A stretch of DNA of 31,293 nt, taken from an uncultured Candidatus Melainabacteria bacterium. Its GTDB lineage: Bacteria > Cyanobacteriota > Vampirovibrionia > Gastranaerophilales > Gastranaerophilaceae. The notes beneath the pieces were generated by a model that was not told where the DNA came from, did no database searches, and worked only from the letters and a program-made list of their open reading frames with translations. The stretch's first letter is position 1. Each line of letters starts with the position of its first letter. Shown piece after piece: positions 15,449 to 23,690 of this stretch. The stretch lies in NCBI GenBank assembly GCA_934777245.1, contig CAKVND010000026.1, positions 1 through 31,293 of the forward strand. The letters are read 5' to 3'. The position numbers and the translations under genes were made by a program.

Positions 15449-15916
15449 TTATCCTAAACACTTTTTAATTACGTTTGTAGTTGATTTTCCGGCTACGAAG
15501 TCGATAAATTCAACTTTTATATTATTTCTGATTACAATATCTCTCTCCGGTAAAGTTTCAAGCGTGTAATCAGCACCTTTTGTATAAATATCCGGTTTTA
15601 TTGCCTCCAATAAAGCAGCCGGAGATTTCTCTTCAAATAATACCACATAATCAACGCAAGACAAAGCACTTAACAATTCGGCTCTATCTTGTTCATTATT
15701 AATTGGTCTATCTTCGCCTTTAATCATTTTTACAGATTTATCTGAATTAAGCATGACAATTGAATAATCTGCTAATGCTTTGGTTTTTTGTAAATATCTT
15801 ACATGACCGACATGCAAAATATCAAAACATCCGTTTGTTGCAACAAAAGTTTTGCCTTCAGCCTGCCCTTTTCTTACCATATCAATAATTTCATTTTGTG
15901 AAACTAATCTACCCAC
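15449..15916 (-). CDS. rfaE2: D-glycero-beta-D-manno-heptose 1-phosphate adenylyltransferase domain protein
   Basis: A 155-residue stand-alone version of the C-terminal (cytidylyltransferase-like) half of HldE/RfaE; it would make ADP-heptose for the LPS core. Seen: TNGCFDILHVGHVRYL (27-42) with the nucleotide-binding HVGH (35-38), NSDKSVK, and a C-terminal GKSTT phosphate loop. The start is GTG (15914-15916) with CGAGG upstream; there is no closer ATG. It lies 3 bp after the 66-aa gene and just before lpxD, so the context is LPS synthesis. The kinase half (RfaE1) is not in the window. Confidence 0.9.
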   Translation of the reverse strand: MGRLVSQNEIIDMVRKGQAEGKTFVATNGCFDILHVGHVRYLQKTKALADYSIVMLNSDKSVKMIKGEDRPINNEQDRAELLSALSCVDYVVLFEEKSPAALLEAIKPDIYTKGADYTLETLPERDIVIRNNIKVEFIDFVAGKSTTNVIKKCLG

Positions 15917-15919
15917 AGC

Positions 15920-16120
15920 TTAACCTCGCATCATATTATCTATTGAATTTTGAAAAAATTCTTTAATTTTTTTAAATGTACCTGCTTTCGATACTGACCG
16001 AATTTCTTTCCCTATTGGCATTTCTTTTAATAAAACATTATTCGTAAAAGCCTTAGCTTTTTTTATTTTTCTATCCGTAGGTCTTATTTTTAAATTATTT
16101 ACTACCTTTGCTACATTCAT
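15920..16120 (-). CDS. Small basic protein of unknown function
   Basis: 66 residues, strongly basic (many Lys/Arg, few acidic residues), predicted mostly helical, no signal peptide or membrane segment. It starts on the base after the asd TAG and ends 3 bp before rfaE2, so it is embedded in the operon and probably translated by coupling; a GGGG tract in the asd end may act as ribosome binding site. I do not recognise the family. RNA or DNA binding is possible from charge alone. The tight spacing on both sides is the main evidence that it is a real gene. Confidence 0.55.
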   Translation of the reverse strand: MNVAKVVNNLKIRPTDRKIKKAKAFTNNVLLKEMPIGKEIRSVSKAGTFKKIKEFFQNSIDNMMRG

Positions 16121-17134
16121 CTAAAACAACCCCATTTCAATAACTCTTTTGCATATTCTTACGGTATTCAAAGCTGCACCGATTCTTAAATTATCTGCAA
16201 CACACCATAGAGAAATACCATTATTGAATGCCAAATTCTTTCTGATTCTTCCAACAAATACCGGATCAACTCCGCTTGCATCTCTCGTTGTTGGGTATTC
16301 AAAGTTTGCAGGATTATCGATAACTTTTACACCATAAGCGTTAGATAAAATTTCTCTGACTTTTTCCGGCGAAACTTCTTCATTGAATTCAATATCTACA
16401 GCTTCTGAGTGTCCATTAAACACAGGAACACGAGCTGCGGTACAAGAAATCATAGTACTGTCATCTAAATGTAAAATTTTCTTTGTTTCATTTACAACTT
16501 TCATTTCTTCTTTTGTGTAACCATTTTCGCAAAATACGTCAATTTGTGGAATTACGTTGAAAGAAATCGGTTTTTTAAAACATTTGTTTTCGAAAGGTTT
16601 ACCTTCCAAATTTGCAATTGTATCTTCTTTTAGTTCATTTATTGCTGCTAAGCCGGCACCTGACACAGCTTGATAAGTTGATACGATAAGTTTTTTAAAC
16701 CCAAATTGTTTTAAAGGTTCTAATACTAACATAAGCTGTGATGTTGAGCAATTCGGATTTGCAATAATGCCTTTGTGTTTTCTTAAATCTTCATCGTTAA
16801 CGCCTGCAATAACTAGCGGAACATCTTTTTCCATTCTGAAAGCTGATGAATTATCAATAATTACTCCACCGCGTTTAACGATTTCCGGAGCAAATTTTTG
16901 ACTGGTAGAACCACCTGCTGACGCCATTACGATATCAACATCGTCAAAAACTTCCGGCGTTGCTTCAATTACAGTATATTCTTGACCTTTAAAGGTTATT
17001 TTAGAACCGGCACTTTTGGCACTGGATAAAAATTTAATGCTTTCAAATTCAACATTTAACTCTTCTGTAATCTTTGTAATTTCTCTACCTACAACGCCTG
17101 TAGCACCTAAAATAGCTATTCTTGCCTTTTTCAT
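16121..17134 (-). CDS. asd: Aspartate-semialdehyde dehydrogenase
   Basis: Reduces aspartyl-phosphate to aspartate semialdehyde with NADPH, the branch point for lysine/diaminopimelate, threonine and methionine. 337 residues with the nucleotide-binding GATGVVGRE (10-18), SAGGSTSQ, the catalytic Cys129 in NPNCSTS (127-132), Arg235 in ARVPVF and His242 in GHSEAVDIEF. It lies 17 bp downstream of dapB, so two steps of the diaminopimelate route are side by side. dapA is absent from the window. Confidence 0.96.
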   Translation of the reverse strand: MKKARIAILGATGVVGREITKITEELNVEFESIKFLSSAKSAGSKITFKGQEYTVIEATPEVFDDVDIVMASAGGSTSQKFAPEIVKRGGVIIDNSSAFRMEKDVPLVIAGVNDEDLRKHKGIIANPNCSTSQLMLVLEPLKQFGFKKLIVSTYQAVSGAGLAAINELKEDTIANLEGKPFENKCFKKPISFNVIPQIDVFCENGYTKEEMKVVNETKKILHLDDSTMISCTAARVPVFNGHSEAVDIEFNEEVSPEKVREILSNAYGVKVIDNPANFEYPTTRDASGVDPVFVGRIRKNLAFNNGISLWCVADNLRIGAALNTVRICKRVIEMGLF

Positions 17135-17151
17135 CTTCGCTCCTATTTAGC

Positions 17152-17901
17152 TTAATCTAAAATATTTTCTAAACCATAAACAAAATTATGATTTTCATTT
17201 ACGTATCTAACTGCTCTCAAAACACCATCCATATAGCATTCACGGTTCATAGAATCATGTCTGATTGTTAAAATTTGTCCGCTTGCACCAAATATAACTT
17301 CTTGTGAAGCAATGTATCCGGGCATTCTTACTGAATGAATGTGGATATTGTTATAAGAATTAGCGCCTCTTGCGCCTTTTATAGTTTCAACTTCTTGACA
17401 ATTTCCGGTTGTAAAATTAGTATTTTCACCGGCCATCATTAAAGCTGTTTTTACCGCTGTACCTGAAGGAGCATCTTTTTTCTGATTATGATGAAGTTCA
17501 ATAATTTCCGCGTTATCAAAATATTTTGATGCCATTTGCGCAAACTTCATCATTAAAACCGCGCCTGTAGAAAAATTTGGAGCTATCAAGCAGCCTAAAC
17601 CTGTTTTTTGCGATAAATTCTTTAGTTCGTCTATTTCTTCATCAGATAAACCGGTTGTTCCAATAACAATATTAATACCATTATTTAAACAATATAAAGC
17701 ATTTTCATAAATTGATTTTGGTTGAGTAAAATCTACTATAACATCAATTTTTACAGAGTTTTTTGCATCTTTAATCGTTGCAAATTCACCGTCTTTAATG
17801 TCGATTTTTGCAACAAGCGTCATGTTATCGTCAGCCTCTACAGCTTTTACAACCTCTTGCCCCATTTTGCCGTTAGCACCGCACACAGCTACATTAATCA
17901 T
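17152..17901 (-). CDS. dapB: 4-hydroxy-tetrahydrodipicolinate reductase
   Basis: NAD(P)H-dependent reductase of lysine/diaminopimelate synthesis. 249 residues from the ATG at 17901, chosen because GAGGAGGG lies at ideal distance before it; the frame extends seven codons further to a TTG, but those codons cover the ribosome binding site. Seen: GANGKMG nucleotide loop (8-14), GTTGLS (81-86), APNFSTGAVLMM (107-118), and the catalytic ELHHNQKKDAPSGTA with His137-His138, Lys141 and substrate-binding SGT (146-148). A hairpin and a possible promoter separate it from mnmA. Confidence 0.96.
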   Translation of the reverse strand: MINVAVCGANGKMGQEVVKAVEADDNMTLVAKIDIKDGEFATIKDAKNSVKIDVIVDFTQPKSIYENALYCLNNGINIVIGTTGLSDEEIDELKNLSQKTGLGCLIAPNFSTGAVLMMKFAQMASKYFDNAEIIELHHNQKKDAPSGTAVKTALMMAGENTNFTTGNCQEVETIKGARGANSYNNIHIHSVRMPGYIASQEVIFGASGQILTIRHDSMNRECYMDGVLRAVRYVNENHNFVYGLENILD

Positions 17902-17926
17902 TAAATACCCTCCTCTGAGCAAAATG

Positions 17927-17932
17927 ATTATA
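17927..17932 (-). promoter_or_regulatory. Possible -10 box of dapB
   Basis: A consensus TATAAT on the minus strand, 25 bp before the dapB ATG. The -35 region (TTCCTT) is poor. It would let dapB-asd-lpx transcription start independently of mnmA. Confidence 0.4.
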
Positions 17933-17944
17933 CTACAAACATAT

Positions 17945-17971
17945 AAAATAAGGAATAGTAATTCTTATTTT
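17945..17971 (-). terminator. Hairpin over the mnmA stop codon
   Basis: AAAATAA and GAAT pair with ATTC and TTATTTT around AGTA, with one bulged G. It overlaps the last codons of mnmA. No long U-run follows on the minus strand, so it may only reduce read-through into dapB. Confidence 0.4.
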
Positions 17972-19002
17972 ACAAAAGCTCCACCAAGCAAATGACCATC
18001 TTTCGCAGAATAAATTACACATGCCTGACCTTTTGCAACAGCTGAAACTTCTTCTAAAAATTCAATTTCTGTACAATTATTTTTTATTTTGATATTCGCA
18101 AGTGCAGCTTTCATATTATATCGGATTTTTACTAGAGCTTCAAACTCGTTTTCAGTTTGCGGATAACTCCAATTGACATTTTCCAGAGCTAATGATTTAG
18201 AAAATAATTTATCTTTGTATCCAACGTAAACAATATTTTTTTCTGCATTAATTTTTGTAACATAAAGAGCTTCAGGCGCTGCAAGTCCAATTCCTTTTCT
18301 TTGCCCTATTGTATATTGCCAAAATCCCGTATGCTTACCTAAAACCTTATTAGTTCCGTCTTCTAAAAACAATCCGTCTTTAGGTTCAAACAAATTGTTC
18401 AAATATTTTTTTGTCGTCATCGGTGCCTTAATAAAGCAAATATCTTGACTTTCTTTTGAAGATTTACTTGGCAAGTCATTATCAAATGCAATTTTTCTTA
18501 CTTCGTCCTTTTTATATTTTGAAAGCGGAAACAAAGTCTTTTTTAATCTGTCTTGTCCTAACAAAAACAAGAAATATAATTGGTCTTTATGCTCGTCAGA
18601 AGCCGGATACAATTTATAAAAACCATTTTCTTCTTTAATATTTGCGTAATGACCTGTTGCAACAAAATCCGCACCAAGACCATCTATTGCATAATCAAAA
18701 AGCGCGCCCCATTTCATGTACTTGTTGCACATTATGCAAGGATTTGGCGTTTCTCCAGATTTATATGAATCTTCAAAATACTTAACAACTTTTTCTTGGA
18801 AAATCTTTGTCGCATCAAATTCATAAAACGGAATATCTAATTTTTCAGCTACTACTTTTGCATTTTTAACAACTTGTCGAGCATCCTCTGAATTTGTAGT
18901 ATTGGCAGTAATTCCAACGACTTCATGTCCGGCTTGTTTAAGTAAAAAAGCTGTAACGCTACTATCAACACCGCCGGATAGTGCAACCGCAACCTTACTC
19001 AT
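17965..19002 (-). CDS. mnmA: tRNA-specific 2-thiouridylase
   Basis: Adds sulfur to U34 of tRNA-Lys, -Glu and -Gln. 345 residues with the PP-loop ALSGGVDSS (7-15), the catalytic Cys92 in CIMCNKYMKWG, FVATGHYA (113-120), SKESQDICF with the second catalytic Cys189, and a C-terminal beta-barrel region. Its start overlaps the end of the upstream 242-aa gene by 8 bp, so the two are translationally coupled. The cysteine desulfurase that feeds it is not seen in the window. Confidence 0.95.
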   Translation of the reverse strand: MSKVAVALSGGVDSSVTAFLLKQAGHEVVGITANTTNSEDARQVVKNAKVVAEKLDIPFYEFDATKIFQEKVVKYFEDSYKSGETPNPCIMCNKYMKWGALFDYAIDGLGADFVATGHYANIKEENGFYKLYPASDEHKDQLYFLFLLGQDRLKKTLFPLSKYKKDEVRKIAFDNDLPSKSSKESQDICFIKAPMTTKKYLNNLFEPKDGLFLEDGTNKVLGKHTGFWQYTIGQRKGIGLAAPEALYVTKINAEKNIVYVGYKDKLFSKSLALENVNWSYPQTENEFEALVKIRYNMKAALANIKIKNNCTEIEFLEEVSAVAKGQACVIYSAKDGHLLGGAFVK

Positions 19003-19723
19003 CTAATAAAACCTTTTCACCATAAGCTGTCAAACGATATTCAGATGCGCCTACAAGTCCTGTTAAATCAGGTAAACACTCAATATAATCACGATTGATA
19101 GCTTCTTGTAACACGCTATGATCAATGATTACAGCAATATTTTGCATTAATTTTGCATTCAATTGTTTTAATGTAAATCTCGGTTTTTGTTCATATTGTG
19201 TAAAATAATAAGCAGTTAACAACAAATAATCGATTTTTCTTTCTACATTTCTACTGCTTATAAAATTCAAAAACGCATTGTCCTTTTTAATTGAAGGACT
19301 TGGTTTGAATGATAATTCTGTTTGAGGGGTGTTAATTGATTTTTCTAAGATATTGTCAAACACACCGCCTTCATTAACTGAATTATTGATAGTTGTTTTG
19401 TATTCTTCTTCTTTTTTAGGTGGTGCATAAAAAATATCCAAACTTTTATTCTTTTCTTCTTTAGAAACTTGTGGTTGTTCTTCAACCGGTTCAGGCTTTG
19501 GCATTCTTCTTAATTGCTCATCAATTTTCTTTTGAGTAATTTCTTTTTCATTTTGAATCTGAGAATTTACCATATTTTTGCATTGTTGAACCTTATGCTT
19601 TTGAACGTACTCAGAAGCTTTTCTTACCCACAACGCAAATTGCTCTTCAACAAGTTCTTTATCAGAAGTTGATAGAGATAATACGTACTTTCCTTTAGTT
19701 ATTTTAAATGAATAAACTGACAT
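18995..19723 (-). CDS. Unknown 242-aa protein upstream of mnmA
   Basis: Three parts: residues 1-40, a small domain that is also encoded alone by the next gene upstream; residues 45-150, a charged, Pro/Glu/Lys-rich linker, probably disordered or coiled; and residues 155-242, a compact helical domain ending in a winged-helix-like strand pair (YIECLPDL, SEYRLTAYGEKVLL). The last part could bind DNA or protein, but the resemblance is weak. No signal peptide. The 8-bp overlap with mnmA shows operon membership but not function. Confidence 0.7.
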   Translation of the reverse strand: MSVYSFKITKGKYVLSLSTSDKELVEEQFALWVRKASEYVQKHKVQQCKNMVNSQIQNEKEITQKKIDEQLRRMPKPEPVEEQPQVSKEEKNKSLDIFYAPPKKEEEYKTTINNSVNEGGVFDNILEKSINTPQTELSFKPSPSIKKDNAFLNFISSRNVERKIDYLLLTAYYFTQYEQKPRFTLKQLNAKLMQNIAVIIDHSVLQEAINRDYIECLPDLTGLVGASEYRLTAYGEKVLLDE

Positions 19724-19725
19724 AA

Positions 19726-19848
19726 TTATTTATCCTGCAATAATTCTTCACGCCATTTATTAAGTTGTTCTTCAACAAATTCTAAATCGTCTGATTTTAA
19801 TTCGATTTCAATATCGCCTTTTTTCATCTTAAAAACGTACTCGTGCAT
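19726..19848 (-). CDS. 40-aa protein homologous to the N-terminus of the next gene
   Basis: A 40-residue gene with a perfect AAGGAGG four bases before its ATG. Its sequence, M-x-x-Y-x-FKMKKGD...LKSDDLEFVEEQLNKW, aligns over its whole length with residues 1-40 of the 242-aa protein encoded 2 bp downstream (FKITKGK...LSTSDKELVEEQFALW). So it is a tandem duplicate of a tiny beta-strand/helix domain. Strong ribosome binding site, a good promoter and the homology together make it a real gene. Function unknown. Confidence 0.8.
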   Translation of the reverse strand: MHEYVFKMKKGDIEIELKSDDLEFVEEQLNKWREELLQDK

Positions 19849-19868
19849 ATATCCTCCTTAATAAACTG

Positions 19869-19897
19869 ATTCTATCTTAAAATTTACAAACTTTCAA
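19869..19897 (-). promoter_or_regulatory. Promoter of the 40-aa/242-aa/mnmA operon
   Basis: Minus-strand TTGAAA (19892-19897), 17-bp spacer, TAGAAT (19869-19874). About 20 bp before the ATG of the 40-aa gene. Confidence 0.65.
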
Positions 19898-19912
19898 TAA
19901 TTAACATGCTAA

Positions 19913-19941
19913 TTGTAAAGTTATGTCAAATATTGTATAAT
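19913..19941 (+). promoter_or_regulatory. Promoter of the matrixin-like pseudoenzyme gene
   Basis: TTGTAA (19913-19918), 17-bp spacer, consensus TATAAT (19936-19941). It leaves a leader of about 80 bases, with AGAGG before the ATG. It is divergent from the promoter at 19869-19897. Confidence 0.65.
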
Positions 19942-20028
19942 TTTTAAGTGAAAATAGCAAAAATTTTTTTGCAGAGTTTTAAAACATAATATGTAGACAA
20001 TAATATATAAAAAGAGGTTTCTCAAAAT

Positions 20029-21261
20029 ATGAAAAAGATAGCAATTTGTACATTACTAATCACAGCAGGCGCAATGTCATTGTTAAACATTAATAACAAA
20101 ATTTCTGACGCAACACCTGAGTTTTATCTAAAAAACAGTTATGCAATCACTCTTGGTTACGACAAATCAATGAGTGAAAAAACAATAAAAGCGGCTGTAA
20201 TCGACAGCTATTTTAGAGAAGTTGCAGCTAACGGTAAAATCATACGTTGGAATAAAGCATCATTTCCTCTAAAAGTATACGTTCAAGACACACCGGATGT
20301 ACCGGATTATTATAGAGAAGTTGTTTTAAGCGCTTACAAATCTTGGGAAAGAGCGAGTGACGGACTTGTAAGTTTTGTAATAGTAGAAGATGAGACCAGT
20401 GCAGATATGAAATGCTATTTCAAGAATATTAACAATGAAAAAGCTACAATCGGCACTCAATCATTTAATTTAAGCGGTAATACAATAAAAGATTCCGTTA
20501 TTACATTCCGAAAAGTTGATTACAAAGGACACAATTTGGATTCAAAACAATTGTTCTCATCAGCTCTTCAAGAAATCGGTCTTTCTCTTGGTTTAAACGG
20601 CAAAAGCCCAAGCATTTATGACGTTATGTATCCTGTTGGAACAAAATTCAATACAGAAATTACAACAAGAGATTTAAAAACATTAGCTCTATTATATTCA
20701 GTAGTTCCTGATGTAACAAACGTTGCACCGACTCCTGAAGAGAAATCACAAATGTTTACTGTTCCTGAAATTTTATCAACATTAAATGTTCCTGTAACAA
20801 ACGATACAAAGAATTTGGATGAAGTTGTTGCAAACGATATTGAAACAAAATTGGCATTGGCTGAACAATACAGACGTCGTGCAGAATATGATAAAGCTGC
20901 TCAAGAATATCAAGCTGTTGCACAAATGAAGAGTGATAGAAGAAGCAAATCTGAAGTTTATTACGAAGTTGCAGTTATGTATTTGGATGCAGAAGAATTT
21001 GATAAGGCAAAAAGCTGTGCAGATATTGCTTGCGCAACTGATATGAATGATAAAACCGAAATCCTACCTGCATTAATCGATTATTACACAAAACGTTCAA
21101 ACTCAGCGATTGAACAATTAGATTCAATATTACACCAAAATCCATACAACAGATACGCATACAATCTTCTATGCCAAATCTACAGAGAAAAACACCAAGA
21201 GAACTTGTTGAATGCAACAATTCGTAAATATGGTAAAACAGCAGGCGATGTAGAAGATTAA
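20029..21261 (+). CDS. Exported matrixin-like pseudoprotease with TPR-like repeats
   Basis: 410 residues. The N-terminus is a signal peptide (MKKIAICTLLITAGAMSLL), so the protein is probably periplasmic, secreted or lipid-free surface-associated. Residues 70-225 align with the metalloprotease encoded at 27229-28005: RWNKASFPLKVYV against RWPVNNLVVYI, and YKSWERAS against FTVWSAAT. But the zinc motif HEIGHALGLNH is replaced by QEIGLSLGLNG (181-191): all three His are lost while Glu182 remains; VMYP keeps the Met-turn shape. Residues 270-405 are helical repeats of TPR type (ALAEQYRRRAEYDKAAQEYQ, then YLDAEEFDKAKSCADIA). This suggests a non-catalytic binding or scaffold protein. Function unknown. 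Confidence 0.8.
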   Translation: MKKIAICTLLITAGAMSLLNINNKISDATPEFYLKNSYAITLGYDKSMSEKTIKAAVIDSYFREVAANGKIIRWNKASFPLKVYVQDTPDVPDYYREVVLSAYKSWERASDGLVSFVIVEDETSADMKCYFKNINNEKATIGTQSFNLSGNTIKDSVITFRKVDYKGHNLDSKQLFSSALQEIGLSLGLNGKSPSIYDVMYPVGTKFNTEITTRDLKTLALLYSVVPDVTNVAPTPEEKSQMFTVPEILSTLNVPVTNDTKNLDEVVANDIETKLALAEQYRRRAEYDKAAQEYQAVAQMKSDRRSKSEVYYEVAVMYLDAEEFDKAKSCADIACATDMNDKTEILPALIDYYTKRSNSAIEQLDSILHQNPYNRYAYNLLCQIYREKHQENLLNATIRKYGKTAGDVED

Positions 21262-21271
21262 TTGTAAAAGA

Positions 21272-21318
21272 AAATAAAAAATGGCGATTACATAATTTGT
21301 AATCGCCATTTTTTATTT
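21272..21318. terminator. Bidirectional terminator between convergent genes
   Basis: A perfect 21-bp stem (21272-21292 and 21298-21318, loop TAATT) with ATGGCGATTACA as core and A/T runs at the base. It overlaps the rlmD stop codon. Confidence 0.92.
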
Positions 21319-22692
21319 CTTAATTATTGCGACACATTCCACATGGTAAGTGTGTGGAAACATGTCAAACGGTTGAATATATTCGACTTTACAGCCATTT
21401 GCTATTAAATATTTTAAATCTCTAGCTAACGTTGCAGGATTGCAGCTTACATATATAATAGTATCTTTCGTAAGTTTCATTGCATAATTCAAGCTTTCTT
21501 CACTGCAACCTTTTCGTGGAGGGTCGAGAACAGTTACATCAAATTTTCTACCTTTTGTATTTAATTCCTTTTCAAAAAATTTTGACGCATCCATATTATG
21601 TAATTCTACATTTTTGATTCCGTTTTCTTTTATTATTTTATCTGCTAAAACTACAGACTCTTTAACTTCTTCAACACTTACTGCTTTTTTTGCTATATCA
21701 GATAAGCAAATTCCAAAAGCAGTAATTCCTGCGTATGCGTCTAATATCAAAGGTGAATCAAAATTCGTTTTTACATAATCTTTTACATAATTAAAAATAT
21801 TATTAGCAGTTGCAGGATTTACCTGAAAAAATGTTTTCGCGCCAACTTTAAAGATTTTATCGCATAATTTTTCTTCAATAAATTCTTCGCCTTCTAAAAT
21901 TTCAGTATTTTCACCTAAAATCAAATTTGTTTTTTTAGAATTAAAATTAACTCCAACACCAACAATATTCGGAAGTTCTGTATAAATTCTGTTTGCAAGT
22001 TTCTTTAATTTGTCAAAAGTTTTAGTCGAATTTACAACCAAAACAACCAAACTTTTTTGATTGTATTCAGATGTTCTGATAACAATATGCCTTAAATCGC
22101 CGGCATGTTTTTTCTCATTATAGCCGGAAATCCCATATTCTTGCGCTGCATCACGAATAAAATCAACAATTTTATCGCAATAAGCCGGTTGAATTGGACA
22201 ATATTTAATATTTACAAGCTCGTGAGATGCCGGCTTATAATACCCTGCCAAAATCCTCTTAGAATTTTTTGTTTCTGCAACAGGATACTGAATTTTATGT
22301 CTGTATTCACGATTTTTAGGGCTTGCAATAGTCGAACGAACTTCAATTTCAGTTCCACAAATCGAATGAATCGCATCCTCAACAATTTGTTTTTTGATTT
22401 CAAGTTGATAATCATAATCCACAAATTGTAACTGGCAAGCGCCGCAAACTTTTTGCATAGGACAAAACGGTTCTATACGGTATAGAGAAGGTTCAATTAC
22501 TTCAACAACTTTTGCGTTTGCATAATTTTTACTCTTTTTGCCGAGTCTGATTTTAACCTTATCTTTTGGACAAGCACCTTCTACAAAAATCACATACCCA
22601 TCAACTTTTGCAATTCCAAAACCTAAATTTGAAACTTTTTCAATATCTACGATGAGTTCTTGCGGAATATCTTTTTTATTTATTGTTTGCAT
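21313..22692 (-). CDS. rlmD: 23S rRNA (uracil-C5)-methyltransferase, TrmA/RlmD family
   Basis: SAM-dependent methyltransferase forming 5-methyluridine in 23S rRNA. 459 residues: N-terminal TRAM domain (about 8-66), a [4Fe-4S] cluster site with Cys77, Cys83, Cys86 and Cys165, the SAM-binding strand LDAYAGITAFG, the LDPPRKG motif (389-395), and the nucleophile Cys417 in VSCNPATLARDL. The cluster distinguishes RlmC/RlmD-type enzymes from TrmA; which uridine it modifies cannot be told. It overlaps the upstream exonuclease gene by 13 bp, so translation is coupled. Confidence 0.92.
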   Translation of the reverse strand: MQTINKKDIPQELIVDIEKVSNLGFGIAKVDGYVIFVEGACPKDKVKIRLGKKSKNYANAKVVEVIEPSLYRIEPFCPMQKVCGACQLQFVDYDYQLEIKKQIVEDAIHSICGTEIEVRSTIASPKNREYRHKIQYPVAETKNSKRILAGYYKPASHELVNIKYCPIQPAYCDKIVDFIRDAAQEYGISGYNEKKHAGDLRHIVIRTSEYNQKSLVVLVVNSTKTFDKLKKLANRIYTELPNIVGVGVNFNSKKTNLILGENTEILEGEEFIEEKLCDKIFKVGAKTFFQVNPATANNIFNYVKDYVKTNFDSPLILDAYAGITAFGICLSDIAKKAVSVEEVKESVVLADKIIKENGIKNVELHNMDASKFFEKELNTKGRKFDVTVLDPPRKGCSEESLNYAMKLTKDTIIYVSCNPATLARDLKYLIANGCKVEYIQPFDMFPHTYHVECVAIIKK

Positions 22693-23600
22693 GGCTTAAT
22701 CACTTGAATATTACGAGTTTCTGAAAGTTCCTGACGCGCTTCATGAATAATATCTTTGTATTCGTCAGACAAGCTCAAACCGTTACAAAGTCTATCAATA
22801 AAGCCATTATTAACTTTTACTGCTTTTTCTAAAGCACCAACATTTTCTAAAACATCTTTAATATCGGCTAAATTGTAGCCAAAAGATTGTTTTGATTGGT
22901 AAATCATCATTTCGCCGGTTTCTGCAACTAGCGGTTCTCCGCCAAGTTCAAAATAAAGTTTAAATACAGATTTTAAATCTTGCAATTCTGATTGCATCGT
23001 AGCTATACTTTGTTGAATTCTTAAGTATCTATCAAATAAATAATCAACGTTTTGAAGTTGTTTTTTCTGCCAATCAAGTCTTTGCAAATATAACTTCTTA
23101 AGTTTCGGATAAGCTAAAGCTAAGCCCATTGTATCAGCCATTGCTCTATGATGATTGTTTAATTCTACATTAAATCTTTTCGTCAAAGCTTCCAGACCGT
23201 GTGATTCCAAATCAGGCGCAATTTCTTTGAACATAACTTGTGAATCAATTCTTGGGTTTTCTAATTTTTCGCCGAAAACTCTCAACTTTGCTTCATTTAA
23301 AAATGAATAATCAAAAATTACGTTATGAGCGACTATAGGATAATCACCGATAAATTCCAAAATTTTTGGTAACACTTCTTCTTCGCTAGGCGCATCTTCA
23401 ACCATATCTTGTGTTATTCCGTGAACGGCAATGCTTGATTTTCTGATATGTTGATGCGGATTGATTAAAGTTTGGAATTCGTCTTTAATTTTTCCGTTTT
23501 CTAATCTTACCGCTGCAAATTCAATAATTCTTTCTCTAGTATAATCCAGACCTGTTGTTTCTGTATCTAAAACTATTTCTATTTCTTTTTTTCTCGGCAT
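22680..23600 (-). CDS. DnaQ-like 3'-5' exonuclease (DEDDh) with C-terminal extension
   Basis: 306 residues. The DEDDh set is complete: Asp12 and Glu14 in LDTETTG, Asp97 in HNVIFDYSFL, His151 and Asp156 in HHRAMADT. It resembles the proofreading exonuclease of Pol III epsilon or PolC. After residue 170 comes a helical, Gln-rich extension of about 135 residues with no motif I recognise. Since no polymerase domain is attached, it could be epsilon or a stand-alone repair/RNA exonuclease. AAGGGA precedes the ATG. Confidence 0.87.
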   Translation of the reverse strand: MPRKKEIEIVLDTETTGLDYTRERIIEFAAVRLENGKIKDEFQTLINPHQHIRKSSIAVHGITQDMVEDAPSEEEVLPKILEFIGDYPIVAHNVIFDYSFLNEAKLRVFGEKLENPRIDSQVMFKEIAPDLESHGLEALTKRFNVELNNHHRAMADTMGLALAYPKLKKLYLQRLDWQKKQLQNVDYLFDRYLRIQQSIATMQSELQDLKSVFKLYFELGGEPLVAETGEMMIYQSKQSFGYNLADIKDVLENVGALEKAVKVNNGFIDRLCNGLSLSDEYKDIIHEARQELSETRNIQVIKPCKQ

Positions 23601-23631
23601 TTTAAATCCCTTTTAGTTTCTCCCTAACAGT

Positions 23632-23640
23632 ATAATAGCA
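23632..23640 (-). promoter_or_regulatory. Extended -10 promoter of the exonuclease-rlmD operon
   Basis: Minus-strand TGC followed by TATTAT, about 32 bp before the ATG. The same bases contain TATAAT on the plus strand (23631-23636), which could serve trxA from farther away. Confidence 0.4.
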
Positions 23641-23690
23641 TGAAAATATTATATATGGTAATATAGGTTTGTTAAAGGATGGAGAAATTT

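Noticed and set aside
17902..17922. Upstream TTG start for dapB, adding seven residues.
   Set aside because: Those codons contain the GAGGAGGG ribosome binding site placed correctly for the ATG at 17901, and the family normally begins at MINVAVCG.
19863..20028. Searched the intergenic region for an origin or DnaA boxes because of divergent transcription and AT richness.
   Set aside because: Only the two divergent promoters were found; no TTATNCACA cluster.
22105..22431. Open frame of 108 codons antisense to rlmD.
   Set aside because: rlmD is unambiguous on the other strand; the antisense frame has no ribosome binding site and biased, membrane-like composition from antisense codons.
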